DNA of 64,000 nt from Fulvivirga sediminis (GCF_016757215.1 NZ_JAESIY010000001.1:248001-312000), one strand, 5' to 3'; positions 9,228 to 17,987 are shown, counted from the stretch's first letter. The notes: generated by a model from the sequence alone, not told the origin. A program made the numbers and translations.

Positions 9228-9782
9228 ATGACCGAAGAGGATATTACTCACGAACAGCGAGTGATAGAAGCATCTAAAAAAGATGCGAAGGCATTTGGTG
9301 CGATCTATGATCAGTATTATGAGGGTATATTTAATTTTATATACAGAAGAACTGATGATGAAGATCTAACAGCAGATATCTGTTCTCAAACTTTTTTAAA
9401 GGCATTACAAAACTTGAAGAAGTATGAGTTTAGGGGATTGCCATTTTCCGCCTGGCTCTATAGGATAGCAAGTAATGAGGTGAATAAGCATTTTAATAAA
9501 AACAAAAGGAATAAAATATTTAGTGTAGAAGAAGAGCGTGTGCTAGAGCTTTTTGAGCAACACGAAAATGATTTTAGTGAAGATCAAATTCGCTTGCTTA
9601 TAGCTACATTGAGAGAGCTACCTACAGAAACTATGGAGGTTTTAGAGTTAAGGTTTTTTGAGGATAGAAGTTTTAAAGAGATCGCTTTTATATTAAATAT
9701 AGGAGAAAGTGGAGCGAAGATGCGTCTATACAGGGCTGTTGAAAAGTTAAAGAAACATTTTAAAGTCAACTGGGAGCAATAA
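9228..9782 (+). CDS. ECF-type RNA polymerase sigma factor
   Basis: From ATG at 9228 (MTEEDITHEQRVIEASKKDA) the protein is about 184 residues, the usual ECF size. An upstream TTG at 9117 would add 37 unrelated residues and is less likely. Region 2 (YDQYYEGIFNFIYRRTDDED ... AWLYRIASNEV) and region 4 (LRELPTETMEVLELRFFEDR, then SFKEIAFILNIGESGAKMRL) are clear. The stop overlaps the next ATG by 1 nt (TAATG), so it is coupled to a small membrane protein and a TonB gene, an arrangement that suggests envelope or transport control. Confidence 0.9.
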   Translation: MTEEDITHEQRVIEASKKDAKAFGAIYDQYYEGIFNFIYRRTDDEDLTADICSQTFLKALQNLKKYEFRGLPFSAWLYRIASNEVNKHFNKNKRNKIFSVEEERVLELFEQHENDFSEDQIRLLIATLRELPTETMEVLELRFFEDRSFKEIAFILNIGESGAKMRLYRAVEKLKKHFKVNWEQ

Positions 9783-10087
9783 TGAGCAGACATGAAATAC
9801 GGTTAAGAAGAAAGAAAATGACTTCGAGGCGCATCGAGAGCCATAAGAACTATCATGATATTTTAAAGCAGCATGAGAAGAGCAGCGTGGGTAAGCGTGT
9901 GGTGAGGCTTATAATATATGTGCTCATACTCATAGGTTTATTATTGATAGCCTATTTTGCCGTAAAGGTGGTAGGGGCTAAAAATGAAAAAAGTGCTTGT
10001 AATGAACATATAGAAAAAGAAAATACATCCCGGCCGGATGATTTTATAAATGTTACACTAAACATGACAGACAATGGAAAAACGTAA
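9782..10087 (+). CDS. Small single-pass membrane protein, possible anti-sigma
   Basis: 101 residues. A very basic N-terminal cytoplasmic stretch of about 40 residues precedes one transmembrane helix (about 43-64, VRLIIYVLILIGLLLIAYFAV) and a short outer tail. The start overlaps the sigma stop by 1 nt and its end overlaps the tonB start by 14 nt, so expression is coupled on both sides. Position right behind an ECF sigma gene is that of an anti-sigma factor, but no known anti-sigma domain is visible. It could equally be a TonB-complex partner. Confidence 0.75.
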   Translation: MSRHEIRLRRKKMTSRRIESHKNYHDILKQHEKSSVGKRVVRLIIYVLILIGLLLIAYFAVKVVGAKNEKSACNEHIEKENTSRPDDFINVTLNMTDNGKT

Positions 10088-10772
10088 AAATCCTGAAAAA
10101 GATGTAAGAAGGCTTTCGGGCTTATTCTTTCAGATTGGCCTGCTGGCAGCTATAATGTTGGTAGTAAGTGCTTTTGAATATCGTACGGCCATGGAAGCTC
10201 CCGATAATCCGGTAGATTTGGATGCAAGGGAAATGGATGTTTTGGAGACTATTTTGCCCACGGTACAAGTAAAAGAAAAGCCAGCACCACCACCACCGGT
10301 GAAGAAAAAAATAATGAATCCTATTCCCGATCCCGATATTCAGGATGTGGAGGAAGAATTGAAAAAAACCGTGGTAGTAGAGCTCCCACCTGTAGAAATA
10401 GAAGATCCTGTGATCGTAGAAAACCCTTTGCCCGAAGAGAAAGTAGATGATACTTTTCTTATTGTGGAAAAGATGCCTTCGCCTGTAGGAGGTGAGAGTG
10501 CACTGTATGAATTTATCAACAAACGCCTGAGGTATCCTGGTCAGGCACGCAGAATAGGTGTGGAAGGTACAGTGTATTTAAGCTTTGTGGTAGATAAAGA
10601 TGGTAATATGGTGGATATACAGATTGCCAAAGGAATAGGTGCGGGCTGTGATGAGGAAGTGCTAAGAATTTTTGAAAAAAATTCGCCTAAATGGAATCCT
10701 GGCAAGCAAAGAGGGGTGCCTGTAAAGGTAAAGCAAGTGATCCCTGTAAAATTTGTGCTGGGAGAAAGATAA
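10074..10772 (+). CDS. TonB family energy transducer
   Basis: 232 residues. An N-terminal transmembrane helix (about 14-32) is followed by a Pro/Glu/Lys-rich spacer (KEKPAPPPPVKKK, PPVEIEDPVIVENPLPEEK) and a TonB C-terminal domain (about 140-232; RYPGQARRIGVEGTVYLSFVV, PGKQRGVPVKVKQVIPVKF). Such proteins pass proton-motive energy to outer-membrane receptors. No ExbB/ExbD is nearby. It is last in the ECF sigma operon and followed by a strong terminator, which argues that sigma and transducer act together. Confidence 0.92.
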   Translation: MEKRKNPEKDVRRLSGLFFQIGLLAAIMLVVSAFEYRTAMEAPDNPVDLDAREMDVLETILPTVQVKEKPAPPPPVKKKIMNPIPDPDIQDVEEELKKTVVVELPPVEIEDPVIVENPLPEEKVDDTFLIVEKMPSPVGGESALYEFINKRLRYPGQARRIGVEGTVYLSFVVDKDGNMVDIQIAKGIGAGCDEEVLRIFEKNSPKWNPGKQRGVPVKVKQVIPVKFVLGER

Positions 10773-10800
10773 TAATTTTACTATTCTATTTATTGAAGGG

Positions 10801-10857
10801 AGGGTGTGTCAAAAGTTGCTTTTAATAGTCACTTTTGACACACCCTCTTTGTTTTTA
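10801..10857 (+). terminator. Strong rho-independent terminator after the sigma/tonB operon
   Basis: A perfect 16-bp stem (10801-10816 with 10831-10846, AGGGTGTGTCAAAAGT and its complement), a 14-nt loop, then a T-rich tract. Confidence 0.88.
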
Positions 10858-10972
10858 TTGAAAATACAGTTCTCATTTATTTTGTCTATGACGCACTAAA
10901 TTTTATTGATTGATAGTTCTACTCATTGTCTTTCGAAATCGTTTTCTTAGTATATGGTTAAAATATTTTAGT

Positions 10973-11287
10973 ATGGAAAAGAAAATTGTGTCTGATGAAG
11001 AGTTTGAGAAGGTAATTAATGCACATGACAAAGTGATGGTTAAATTTTCAGCCGATTGGTGTGGGGTTTGTAAGCGGTTTGCTCCTATTTATAATAGGCT
11101 GGCTGCGGAAGAGAAATATGGGCACATTAATTTCGTAGAAGTGTCTGCTGAGCAAGCTCCTAAAACCCGATTAAAGGCCGGGGTTTATAGCCTTCCTTTT
11201 TTTGCCACTTTTGAAAAAGGAGCTTTAAAAGACAAGGTTACTTCTGATAATAAAGAGAAGGTGATTGCGCTGCTAGAGGAACTTTAA
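10973..11287 (+). CDS. Thioredoxin-like protein with CGVC active site
   Basis: From ATG at 10973 (MEKKIVSDEEFEKVI) the protein is about 104 residues, the size of a bare thioredoxin; the longer frame from 10910 adds an unlikely hydrophobic leader. The active site reads DWCGVCKRF, with Val in place of the usual Pro of CGPC, and the cis-Pro loop (YSLPFF) is kept. There is no signal peptide under the short start, so it is probably a cytoplasmic disulfide reductase. Single gene with a terminator behind it. Confidence 0.85.
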   Translation: MEKKIVSDEEFEKVINAHDKVMVKFSADWCGVCKRFAPIYNRLAAEEKYGHINFVEVSAEQAPKTRLKAGVYSLPFFATFEKGALKDKVTSDNKEKVIALLEEL

Positions 11288-11329
11288 GGCAGTCAATGGT
11301 TAAATTTTGTTAGTTTTTATGAGCTTGGC

Positions 11330-11367
11330 TTGAGCGGTTTTTATAGGTAAAGGACCGCTCAATTTTT
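11330..11367 (+). terminator. Terminator after the thioredoxin-like gene
   Basis: A 9-bp stem TTGAGCGGT (11330-11338) / ACCGCTCAA (11354-11362), then TTTTT. The rest of the 11288-11594 gap is AT-rich and shows no other feature. Confidence 0.75.
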
Positions 11368-11594
11368 CATTAGCAGATTAACACTATGTTGCATATTAGA
11401 TAATATAGAAAAATGATGGACAATCCTCTATGTATTTTTCCCTTTTGAGCTAATCTTCATTCCGAAAGATGCGCTCTTTTGCTTTCATTACTTTTTGATA
11501 TAAAATACTGCTCAAAATCCACCTTATTCTTTTTATTTTATCGCCCATATTTTATAATTGAGCTTTATTTTTATTCATTAACACTTAAAATATC

Positions 11595-12182
11595 ATGAAG
11601 TATTTTTTTGCTTTTTTTATTTCTATAGGATTGTTTTCATGTTCAGATAATCAATTGGCTGATAATAATGCTCTTAGCAATGAAGGGGCATCAGCCATTC
11701 ACAAAGGCGCCATAAAGGAATCTTATGAGGATGCCTCAGGTATGGTTAAGGTCACAGTTAAAAATGATGCAGGTAATGTGGTAGAGCAGGGAGACTTATT
11801 GAATGATAAGAAAACGGGGAATTGGACTACGTTTTATGCAAATGGTGTGGTTAAATCTGTAACGGGATATGTAGATGGTGTAATGCAGGGTATGCATGTA
11901 GAATTAGGGCAGCGAGGAGAGATAGAGAAGAGAAGTTATTACCATAACGGTCAGCTGCATGGAGACTATGTGGTTTATAACCGAAATAGAATAAAAGAAG
12001 AAAAAACCTACGAAAATGGCTTGTTGCAAGGGGTGGCTAAGTCTTATTATGATAATGGCACCCTGATGGAGGAAAGCCCTTATACTGATGGCAAAAGAAA
12101 CGGTATTTCTCGCTGGTATGATCAGGAAGGCAATGTGTCTATAGAGTATGAATATGATAATGGGGAGTTAGTTGAAAAATAG
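11595..12182 (+). CDS. YwqK-like (MORN-2 repeat) lipoprotein
   Basis: 195 residues with a lipoprotein signal (MKYFFAFFISIGLFSCSDN, lipobox FSC-S). The rest is repeated YxNGxxxG units (FYANGVVKSVTGYVDG, YHNGQLHGDYVVYNRNR, YYDNGTLMEESPYTDGKRNG) typical of MORN-2/YwqK proteins. These fold as beta-hairpin stacks. The family is often labelled antitoxin, but no toxin gene is adjacent, so that label should not be taken as function here. Probably attached to the envelope. Confidence 0.82.
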   Translation: MKYFFAFFISIGLFSCSDNQLADNNALSNEGASAIHKGAIKESYEDASGMVKVTVKNDAGNVVEQGDLLNDKKTGNWTTFYANGVVKSVTGYVDGVMQGMHVELGQRGEIEKRSYYHNGQLHGDYVVYNRNRIKEEKTYENGLLQGVAKSYYDNGTLMEESPYTDGKRNGISRWYDQEGNVSIEYEYDNGELVEK

Positions 12183-12263
12183 ACAAAATGTCACTTTTTT
12201 TGCTATTTTGGTCTTTACTGAAGCGTCAATTTGTCTTATTCTCCGTCTGGCATTCTAATTGTA

Positions 12264-12305
12264 AAAATGTTATTGAATTTGATTTAATAACATTTTAAAA
12301 GGAGG
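12264..12305 (+). promoter_or_regulatory. Hairpin plus strong Shine-Dalgarno before hsp20
   Basis: An 11-bp perfect inverted repeat (AAAATGTTATT at 12264-12274, AATAACATTTT at 12286-12296) with an 11-nt spacer ends 2 nt before AAGGAGG (12299-12305), which is 6 nt from the hsp20 ATG. Such a strong SD is unusual for Bacteroidota. The repeat could be a repressor operator or an RNA thermometer; the sequence alone does not decide. Confidence 0.6.
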
Positions 12306-12311
12306 TATATT

Positions 12312-12740
12312 ATGACACTCATTAGAAGAACAAATGACCTGTTTCCTACTTTCTTTGACGATTTCTTATCAAGGGACATGTTCAATTTCTCAGGCTCAAA
12401 TGCTACGATGCCTGCAGTAAATATAAAAGAAAGTGAAAGCGATTTTCAGGTAGAAGTAGCTGCTCCGGGAGCAAATAAAAAGGACTTCAAAGTAGAGGTG
12501 GATAACAACTTGCTGACCATTTCTTATGAAAAAGAAGTGAAAAACGAAGAAAAGAATGATGAAGGGAAATTCACCAAAAGAGAGTTTAACTATCAATCAT
12601 TTCAAAGGTCATTCACTTTACCTAGCACCGTATTAGGAGACAAGATCGAAGCTAAATATACCGATGGTATTTTGGCTCTTTCAATTCCTAAAAAAGAAGA
12701 AGCTAAAACGGCTACATCTAGATTAATAGAAATTTCTTAG
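12312..12740 (+). CDS. Hsp20/alpha-crystallin small heat shock protein
   Basis: 142 residues, the usual IbpA/Hsp18 size. The alpha-crystallin domain spans about 30-125 (MPAVNIKESESDFQVEVAAPG, LLTISYEKE, RSFTLPSTVLGDKIEAKYTDG) and the C-terminal ILALSIPKKE holds the domain-closing strand. It is an ATP-independent holdase that binds unfolded protein. The start is fixed by a strong SD. It stands alone with its own terminator, consistent with stress-specific expression, and the HtrA protease gene follows 207 bp later. Confidence 0.93.
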   Translation: MTLIRRTNDLFPTFFDDFLSRDMFNFSGSNATMPAVNIKESESDFQVEVAAPGANKKDFKVEVDNNLLTISYEKEVKNEEKNDEGKFTKREFNYQSFQRSFTLPSTVLGDKIEAKYTDGILALSIPKKEEAKTATSRLIEIS

Positions 12741-12755
12741 TCATTGAATATTTTG

Positions 12756-12796
12756 AAAGGTCACCCTCTGATTAATGCGGAGAGGTGACCTTTTTT
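12756..12796 (+). terminator. Terminator after hsp20
   Basis: Stem AAAGGTCACC (12756-12765) with GGTGACCTTT (12784-12793), followed by TTT. Confidence 0.85.
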
Positions 12797-12947
12797 ATTT
12801 AGTAATTGTACTTTAACAATTTTTAACTTACTCTTTAAACTAAAAAATAGGTTATAGCGTAAATAAAATTACAGTTGCTCACGTTAGAATGTGCAATGTG
12901 TTATCGAACCTTTATTGCAAGTGTTTTAATCAAGAAAAACAGAAAGT

Positions 12948-14450
12948 ATGAAGAAGTTTAGTGCATTAATAATGGCTGCTGTTTTAGGTAGTGCATTAAC
13001 TATAGGGTCATTCCAGGTGTTTGACCTTAATAATAATGGTAAAACCATTAAAGTAGAACATGTAGATGGTACCCCTGCAGTAAAAACGGCCTACTCCACT
13101 AATGAAGCTGGAGACCTGGTAGCTTTAGATTTTTCGGCAGCGGCAGAAAAAACAATGGATGCAGTAGTAAACATCAGGTCTACAAGTACAGGTAATTATT
13201 CCTCAAGAGGTCAGCAAGTGCCGGATGAGTTCAGAGATTTCTTTGGTCCCTTCTTTAGGCAGCCGGAGGGAGGCGCTCAGCCCAGAGTAGGTACTGGTAG
13301 TGGCGTAATTATAAATAACAAAGGTTATATAGTTACTAATAATCATGTGATAGCAGATGCTGATGACCTTGAAGTAACGCTGCATGATAATAGAAGCTAT
13401 AAAGCAAAAGTTATAGGTGCAGATCCTACTACAGATATTGCTTTGATAAAGATAGAAGAGGGTGATTTACCTTACCTTTCGTTAGCTAATTCTGATGAAG
13501 TAAAAGTAGGCCAGTGGGTAATGGCTGTGGGTAACCCTTACAACCTTAACTCTACTGTAACGGCGGGTATAGTAAGTGCTAAAGGGAGAAGCATTGGTAT
13601 TTTGGCTGAAAATAATATTAGAGATAGTCTGAATACAGCCATAGAATCATTCATACAAACAGATGCAGCAGTAAACCCAGGAAATAGTGGAGGAGCTTTA
13701 GTAAATCTTAATGGTGATCTTGTAGGTATTAATACAGCTATAGCAAGCCCCACAGGATCTTATTCGGGATATTCTTTTGCAGTGCCAGCTAATATTGTGA
13801 GTAAAGTAGTTGAAGACCTTATTGCTTATGGAACAGTACAGAGAGGATGGTTAGGAGTACAAATACAAAATGTAACTGGTGAGTTTGCCAAAGACAAGAA
13901 TATAGACCTATACTCAGGAGTGTATGTAGCAGGGATGGATCCTATGAGTGGAGCTAAAGATGCAGGAGTGAAAGAAGGAGATGTGATTACAGGTATAGAC
14001 AATAGAAGAATAGATAATACTGCTCAGCTGATAGGCTATATAGGTAGTAAGAGACCTGGAGATAAGGTGGAGCTAAAGGTAAATAGAGAAGGTAAGGAGC
14101 TTTCTTACAAAGTGGAACTCAAAAACAGACAAGGAAACACTGAAGTAGTGAAAAAAGAGACTTCTGAGATACTATCTGTTTTAGGCGCTGAATTAGAAGA
14201 TGTTGATAATGCCACTTTAAGTAAATTGGATCTTAAGTCTGGAGTAAGAGTAAAAGCATTGAAGCCAGGGAAAATCAGAAAATTTACTGATATGAGAGAA
14301 GGATTTATTATTACCAAGATAGATGGAAAAACAGTGAAGAGTAAGGAAGATGTGGTGAAGATTCTTGAGAATAAAGAAGGCGGTGTGCTGATTGAGGGAG
14401 TTTATGATGGCATGTCTGGTTCTTACTATTATGGATTAGGATTATCTTAA
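12948..14450 (+). CDS. degP: HtrA/DegP-type periplasmic serine protease
   Basis: 500 residues. An N-terminal signal or anchor helix (about 5-22) is followed by the trypsin-like domain with catalytic triad H133 (TNNHVIAD), D163 (TTDIALIKI) and S247 (NPGNSGGAL). Two PDZ domains follow, one about 295-385 (RGWLGVQIQNVTGEFAKD) and a second about 400-500 ending in SYYYGLGLS. Members degrade and refold damaged envelope proteins. It lies downstream of hsp20 but has its own 207-bp leader, so it is probably a separate stress transcript. Confidence 0.93.
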   Translation: MKKFSALIMAAVLGSALTIGSFQVFDLNNNGKTIKVEHVDGTPAVKTAYSTNEAGDLVALDFSAAAEKTMDAVVNIRSTSTGNYSSRGQQVPDEFRDFFGPFFRQPEGGAQPRVGTGSGVIINNKGYIVTNNHVIADADDLEVTLHDNRSYKAKVIGADPTTDIALIKIEEGDLPYLSLANSDEVKVGQWVMAVGNPYNLNSTVTAGIVSAKGRSIGILAENNIRDSLNTAIESFIQTDAAVNPGNSGGALVNLNGDLVGINTAIASPTGSYSGYSFAVPANIVSKVVEDLIAYGTVQRGWLGVQIQNVTGEFAKDKNIDLYSGVYVAGMDPMSGAKDAGVKEGDVITGIDNRRIDNTAQLIGYIGSKRPGDKVELKVNREGKELSYKVELKNRQGNTEVVKKETSEILSVLGAELEDVDNATLSKLDLKSGVRVKALKPGKIRKFTDMREGFIITKIDGKTVKSKEDVVKILENKEGGVLIEGVYDGMSGSYYYGLGLS

Positions 14451-14576
14451 TATTAACTGTAATTAAACTTTATATAAGTCTTGTTAATAATTGTAGATTT
14501 TACGATCTTTTGTTAAAAAAAATCGTATACTTAAGGTAAGAACGATATTGTTATATTAATTTATAATAGTTGGGAG

Positions 14577-14765
14577 ATGCCTATGAAAAGACTTTTTAAA
14601 AAAGGAGAGCGTGTAAAAAGTAATAGAGATGGGAAAGTGATGGAGGTATTACATTACATTAAGGATAAAAGCTCTTATCTAGTGGAATGCGCTTGGTTTG
14701 ATCTAGAGAAAAAAGAGGTCAGAACCTACACTCTAAAGCAGGACAGTTTATTAAAAGCAAGTTAA
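14577..14765 (+). CDS. Small DUF2158-like protein
   Basis: About 60 residues; start is ATG 14577 or, more likely, ATG 14583 (MKRLFKKGERVKSNRDGKVM). The pattern of a short G-x-x-V-x-S strand, then YLVECAWFDLEKKEVRTYTL and a C-terminal L-K motif recalls the small YodC/DUF2158 beta-barrel proteins. A hairpin terminator follows directly, supporting a real gene. No function known. Confidence 0.7.
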   Translation: MPMKRLFKKGERVKSNRDGKVMEVLHYIKDKSSYLVECAWFDLEKKEVRTYTLKQDSLLKAS

Positions 14766-14772
14766 ATCTTAT

Positions 14773-14798
14773 AGCCCCGAAGATATTCGGGGCTTTTA
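14773..14798 (+). terminator. Terminator after the DUF2158-like gene
   Basis: Stem AGCCCCGA (14773-14780) / TCGGGGCT (14787-14794), loop AGATAT, then TTT. Confidence 0.8.
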
Positions 14799-14863
14799 AT
14801 TTTTGATGATTTTATCAAAGAGTAGGTAAAACTCAGCTTAGTGAGCTTTAGGACTGAAATCCG

Positions 14864-15592
14864 TTACACTTTCACAAGGTAAGATTCCAGTTCTTTCAGT
14901 TTTATGCGGCCTTCATAATAGGCTTTACCAAATATTACGGCAAACACACCCATATCATTAAGCCTTTTGATATCATCTACGTTTCTTACCCCACCACTGG
15001 CTAATACACAAATGTCTGGAAAGGTATCGATAATTTTTTGATACAAATCAAAAGAAGGTCCTTCCATGAGGCCATCGCGTGCTATATCTGTAGTTTTAAC
15101 ATATTTAAGGCCTCTTGAATAAAAGTACTCTATATGATCAAACAGCTCTATGTCGGTGGATTTTTGCCAGCCACGTATAGCTATTTTTCCGTTCATGGCA
15201 TCTGCACCAAGAGTAATTTTTTCTCGGCCATATGAAATAATCCATGAGGCAAAAAGCTCCTTCCGAGCTACGGCTACACTGGCAGCAGTTATGTATTTGG
15301 CTCCATATTCATAGGCTTTGCTTATGTCTCCATCAGTATGAATACCACCTGTAAAATCTACTTTTAAGTTAGTGTGGCCTGTTATAGCTTCTAAAATATG
15401 ATAGTTAACGGGCTCCCCTCTTCTGGCGCCATCTAAATCTACTAAATGGACTTCTTCTATACCATGGTCCTCAAAGTTTTTGGCAAGGTCAAGAGGGCTC
15501 TTGTCGTACACCTTTTCGCGAGATAAGTCTCCCTGCTGTAATCGTATTACTTTCCCATCATTAATAATGATCGAAGGTATTATCTGAATCAT
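14864..15592 (-). CDS. Orphan HisA-like beta-alpha barrel protein lacking a catalytic Asp
   Basis: 242 residues, full length for HisA (ProFAR isomerase), with VHLVDLDGAR, DFTGGIHTDGDI, GADAMNGKIAIRGW, TTDIARDGLMEGP and LASGGVRNVDDI all in order. The first strand reads IIPSIIINDGK where HisA has IPAIDIIDGK, so the general-base Asp at the end of beta-1 is Ile. The second-half Asp, the Thr of beta-6 and both phosphate loops remain. No other his gene is nearby. It may be a HisA paralogue with another reaction, or a sluggish or regulatory form. ATG at 15592 fits the family start. Confidence 0.8.
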   Translation of the reverse strand: MIQIIPSIIINDGKVIRLQQGDLSREKVYDKSPLDLAKNFEDHGIEEVHLVDLDGARRGEPVNYHILEAITGHTNLKVDFTGGIHTDGDISKAYEYGAKYITAASVAVARKELFASWIISYGREKITLGADAMNGKIAIRGWQKSTDIELFDHIEYFYSRGLKYVKTTDIARDGLMEGPSFDLYQKIIDTFPDICVLASGGVRNVDDIKRLNDMGVFAVIFGKAYYEGRIKLKELESYLVKV

Positions 15593-15832
15593 CGGAATAT
15601 AGGGTTATAGGTTCTGGATCAATAAAATTATTTTTAATAAATGGTTGCATTTCTCCTTGCACACCTTACTAATTCCGAGCAAAAAATTCTCCTTTTTTAA
15701 GTACTTTGTTTTTGTTTGGAATCAAACAGAAAAGTAAGAAAAATAGAGGTAACTTACAAGATAGCTTACATCTACATCATCAAATATTTAAAAGGGCAAA
15801 ATATTATTTTATGGTTTTATAAAGAAATTAGT

Positions 15833-16522
15833 CTATAAATTAATGAGCTTGAAGCCCTCACCATGTACAGTTAGGATTTGAAGAGACTCATCTTTTTTAA
15901 GATACTTTCTTAGTTTAGTAATATACACATCCATGCTCCTGGCATTGAAGTAAGAATCATCTCCCCAGATGCTGTTTAGCGCTATTTTTCTGGAAAGCAC
16001 CCTGTTTTGATGTTTGCACAGTAGCGTGAGTAGATCATTTTCCTTAGTGGTGAGCTTGGTAGTTTCTCCTTTAAAATCTAATATCCTTCGGGTAGGATCA
16101 AATTTGTAATCTCCAATATTAAACTCAGCAGGCTGCTCACCCGCAATAGGGGCAGAACGCCTTAAAATAGCTTTCAGTCTAAGTAAGAGTTCTTCCATGC
16201 TAAAGGGTTTGGTAACATAATCATCAGCCCCTATGGTGAGTCCTTTTATGGCATCTTCTTTCATGGATTTGGCCGTAAGAAAAATCAATGGAATGTTTTT
16301 ATCCTGATTACGAATTTCTTGCGCCAAAGAAAAGCCATCTCGCTTAGGCATCATAATATCTAAAATGCACAGGTCATATAGTCCAGGCGCAAAAGCTTGG
16401 AGCCCTGACTCTCCATCTCGATACAAATCAGCTTTATAGCCTTTCAGTTGCAGATATTCCTTTAATATCTGTCCTAGATTTTGATCATCTTCTACAATGA
16501 GTAATTTTATTTTATTCTCCAT
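15833..16522 (-). CDS. OmpR-family response regulator
   Basis: 229 residues. The receiver domain (1-120) has the acidic pair E11/D12-D13, phospho-acceptor D55 (LCILDIMMP), T83-A84 and K105 (TKPF). The winged-helix DNA-binding domain (about 133-229) has the LTTKENDLLTLLCKHQNRVL pattern and RSMDVYITKLRKYL recognition helix. Its start overlaps the kinase stop by 11 nt, so the two are translated together. The likely target includes its own operon (see TTAACC repeats at 18051). Confidence 0.93.
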   Translation of the reverse strand: MENKIKLLIVEDDQNLGQILKEYLQLKGYKADLYRDGESGLQAFAPGLYDLCILDIMMPKRDGFSLAQEIRNQDKNIPLIFLTAKSMKEDAIKGLTIGADDYVTKPFSMEELLLRLKAILRRSAPIAGEQPAEFNIGDYKFDPTRRILDFKGETTKLTTKENDLLTLLCKHQNRVLSRKIALNSIWGDDSYFNARSMDVYITKLRKYLKKDESLQILTVHGEGFKLINL

Positions 16523-17987
16523 TTTTAAAAGGAAGAAATATGCTAAACGTGCTACCCTGCCCTAAAACAGATCTAACAGAAATATCGCCGCCGTGCATAT
16601 TTACAATTGATTTAACATAACTAAGTCCGAGACCAAAGCCTTTAACATCATGCCGATCACCGGTGTGCACCCTATAAAATTTATCAAAAATTCGCTTTAA
16701 TTCTTCCTGCTTCATCCCTTTTCCCTGATCAGAAATTTCTATTATAATACCATCTTGAATGTTAAAAGTAGAGATATTGATAAAAGGCTTATCTGGCGAA
16801 TATTTCATAGCGTTATCCAACAAGTTGAGCACCACATGAGATAGGTGTTCATAGTCTCCCAGGATATTGTCATTTGAAGCATTTAGCTTAAGCTCCACTT
16901 CTCCGCTTTTGGCTTCCAGCGGTACTCTTATTTTAGAAACCACATTTTCTATGAGGTCATGTAGCTTTAGGTCTGTATTTTTAATTTGAAAAGACGGTTT
17001 GTCTAATAAGGCTGATTGCAATACCTTTTCTACCTGAGTGGCTAGCCTGTTGTTTTCATCTTTTATTACATCCAGATACCTTAGTAGAATGCTATCGTTT
17101 TGTCGCATTTCTTTTTCATGAAGAGCCTCACAGGCAAGGCCTACAGTGGCTATAGGTGTTTTTAGTTCATGAGTCATATTGTTGATGAAGTCATTCTTCA
17201 TCTCAGATAATTTCTTTTGTCTTATGATGGTGTAAATGGCATAAGTAAAGCAGCCTATAATAAGTAAAATGAAAACTACCGAAGTGGCCAGTGTTGCCCA
17301 TATTTCTCTAAACAAGAAGGCGCTTTCATCAGGAAAGTTTACCGTTAAATAATGGGTACTTCCCAGTATATCATTAGGGAAAAGTCGAGCTCTGAGTGGA
17401 GAGTGCTTTACTTTTTTGATGTCGTTATTGGTATTAGTATATAGCACACTATCCATGTAAGGGTTCCATACGGCAAAGTCATAGTTGAGCTCTATACCTC
17501 GCTCAAAAAATTCTTTGTCTAGCATAGACTCCAATATGTCTGGGTTTACTCTTTCATGTATACTCCTCTTTCTGCCAAACATCTCTTCTACTACTACATT
17601 AACCATTTCTGATTTGCGTAATAGCTGATTTTCTGACCGTAGATCTGGGTTTATAATATTAAACCAGAATGCATGATGGCCCCAGTAGTAAGAGGGGTTT
17701 GTTACTTCAGAGCTGTCCTCATTATAATTGCCTGAAGAAGATTCAAACCTGCGCGTGCTCTGAGATACCACTCCCGGATATACCCGTAGAATATTATGAG
17801 TGAAATCATAAGCATCTTTCTTCTCAAGCCGCTGAGATACCAGCTGTAAAGATTGCTGTACCTTCTGCTCAAATTGTTTCTGATTTAATTTTAGAGCATT
17901 ATTAATCCAATACACCTGAAAGCTGGTGAGTCCAATTAATGCTACAGACATTAACGATATGACAATCCAAATAATGTGCTTCTTCAT
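16512..17987 (-). CDS. Membrane sensor histidine kinase
   Basis: 491 residues. TM1 is about 6-28 and TM2 about 234-257, enclosing a roughly 200-residue periplasmic sensor region with no recognised fold. The cytoplasmic part has the H-box with H273 (MTHELKTPI), the N-box (VVLNLLDNAMKYSP), and ATP-lid motifs (EISDQGKGM, GFGLGLSYV). It should phosphorylate the OmpR-type partner that overlaps it. The domain plan is the common Bacteroidota RprX-like one; the signal is unknown. Confidence 0.92.
   Translation of the reverse strand: MKKHIIWIVISLMSVALIGLTSFQVYWINNALKLNQKQFEQKVQQSLQLVSQRLEKKDAYDFTHNILRVYPGVVSQSTRRFESSSGNYNEDSSEVTNPSYYWGHHAFWFNIINPDLRSENQLLRKSEMVNVVVEEMFGRKRSIHERVNPDILESMLDKEFFERGIELNYDFAVWNPYMDSVLYTNTNNDIKKVKHSPLRARLFPNDILGSTHYLTVNFPDESAFLFREIWATLATSVVFILLIIGCFTYAIYTIIRQKKLSEMKNDFINNMTHELKTPIATVGLACEALHEKEMRQNDSILLRYLDVIKDENNRLATQVEKVLQSALLDKPSFQIKNTDLKLHDLIENVVSKIRVPLEAKSGEVELKLNASNDNILGDYEHLSHVVLNLLDNAMKYSPDKPFINISTFNIQDGIIIEISDQGKGMKQEELKRIFDKFYRVHTGDRHDVKGFGLGLSYVKSIVNMHGGDISVRSVLGQGSTFSIFLPFKNGE

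Noticed and set aside
11595-12182. YwqK antitoxin as part of a toxin-antitoxin system
   Set aside because: The antitoxin name comes with the family; there is no adjacent toxin-like gene and the protein is a secreted lipoprotein.
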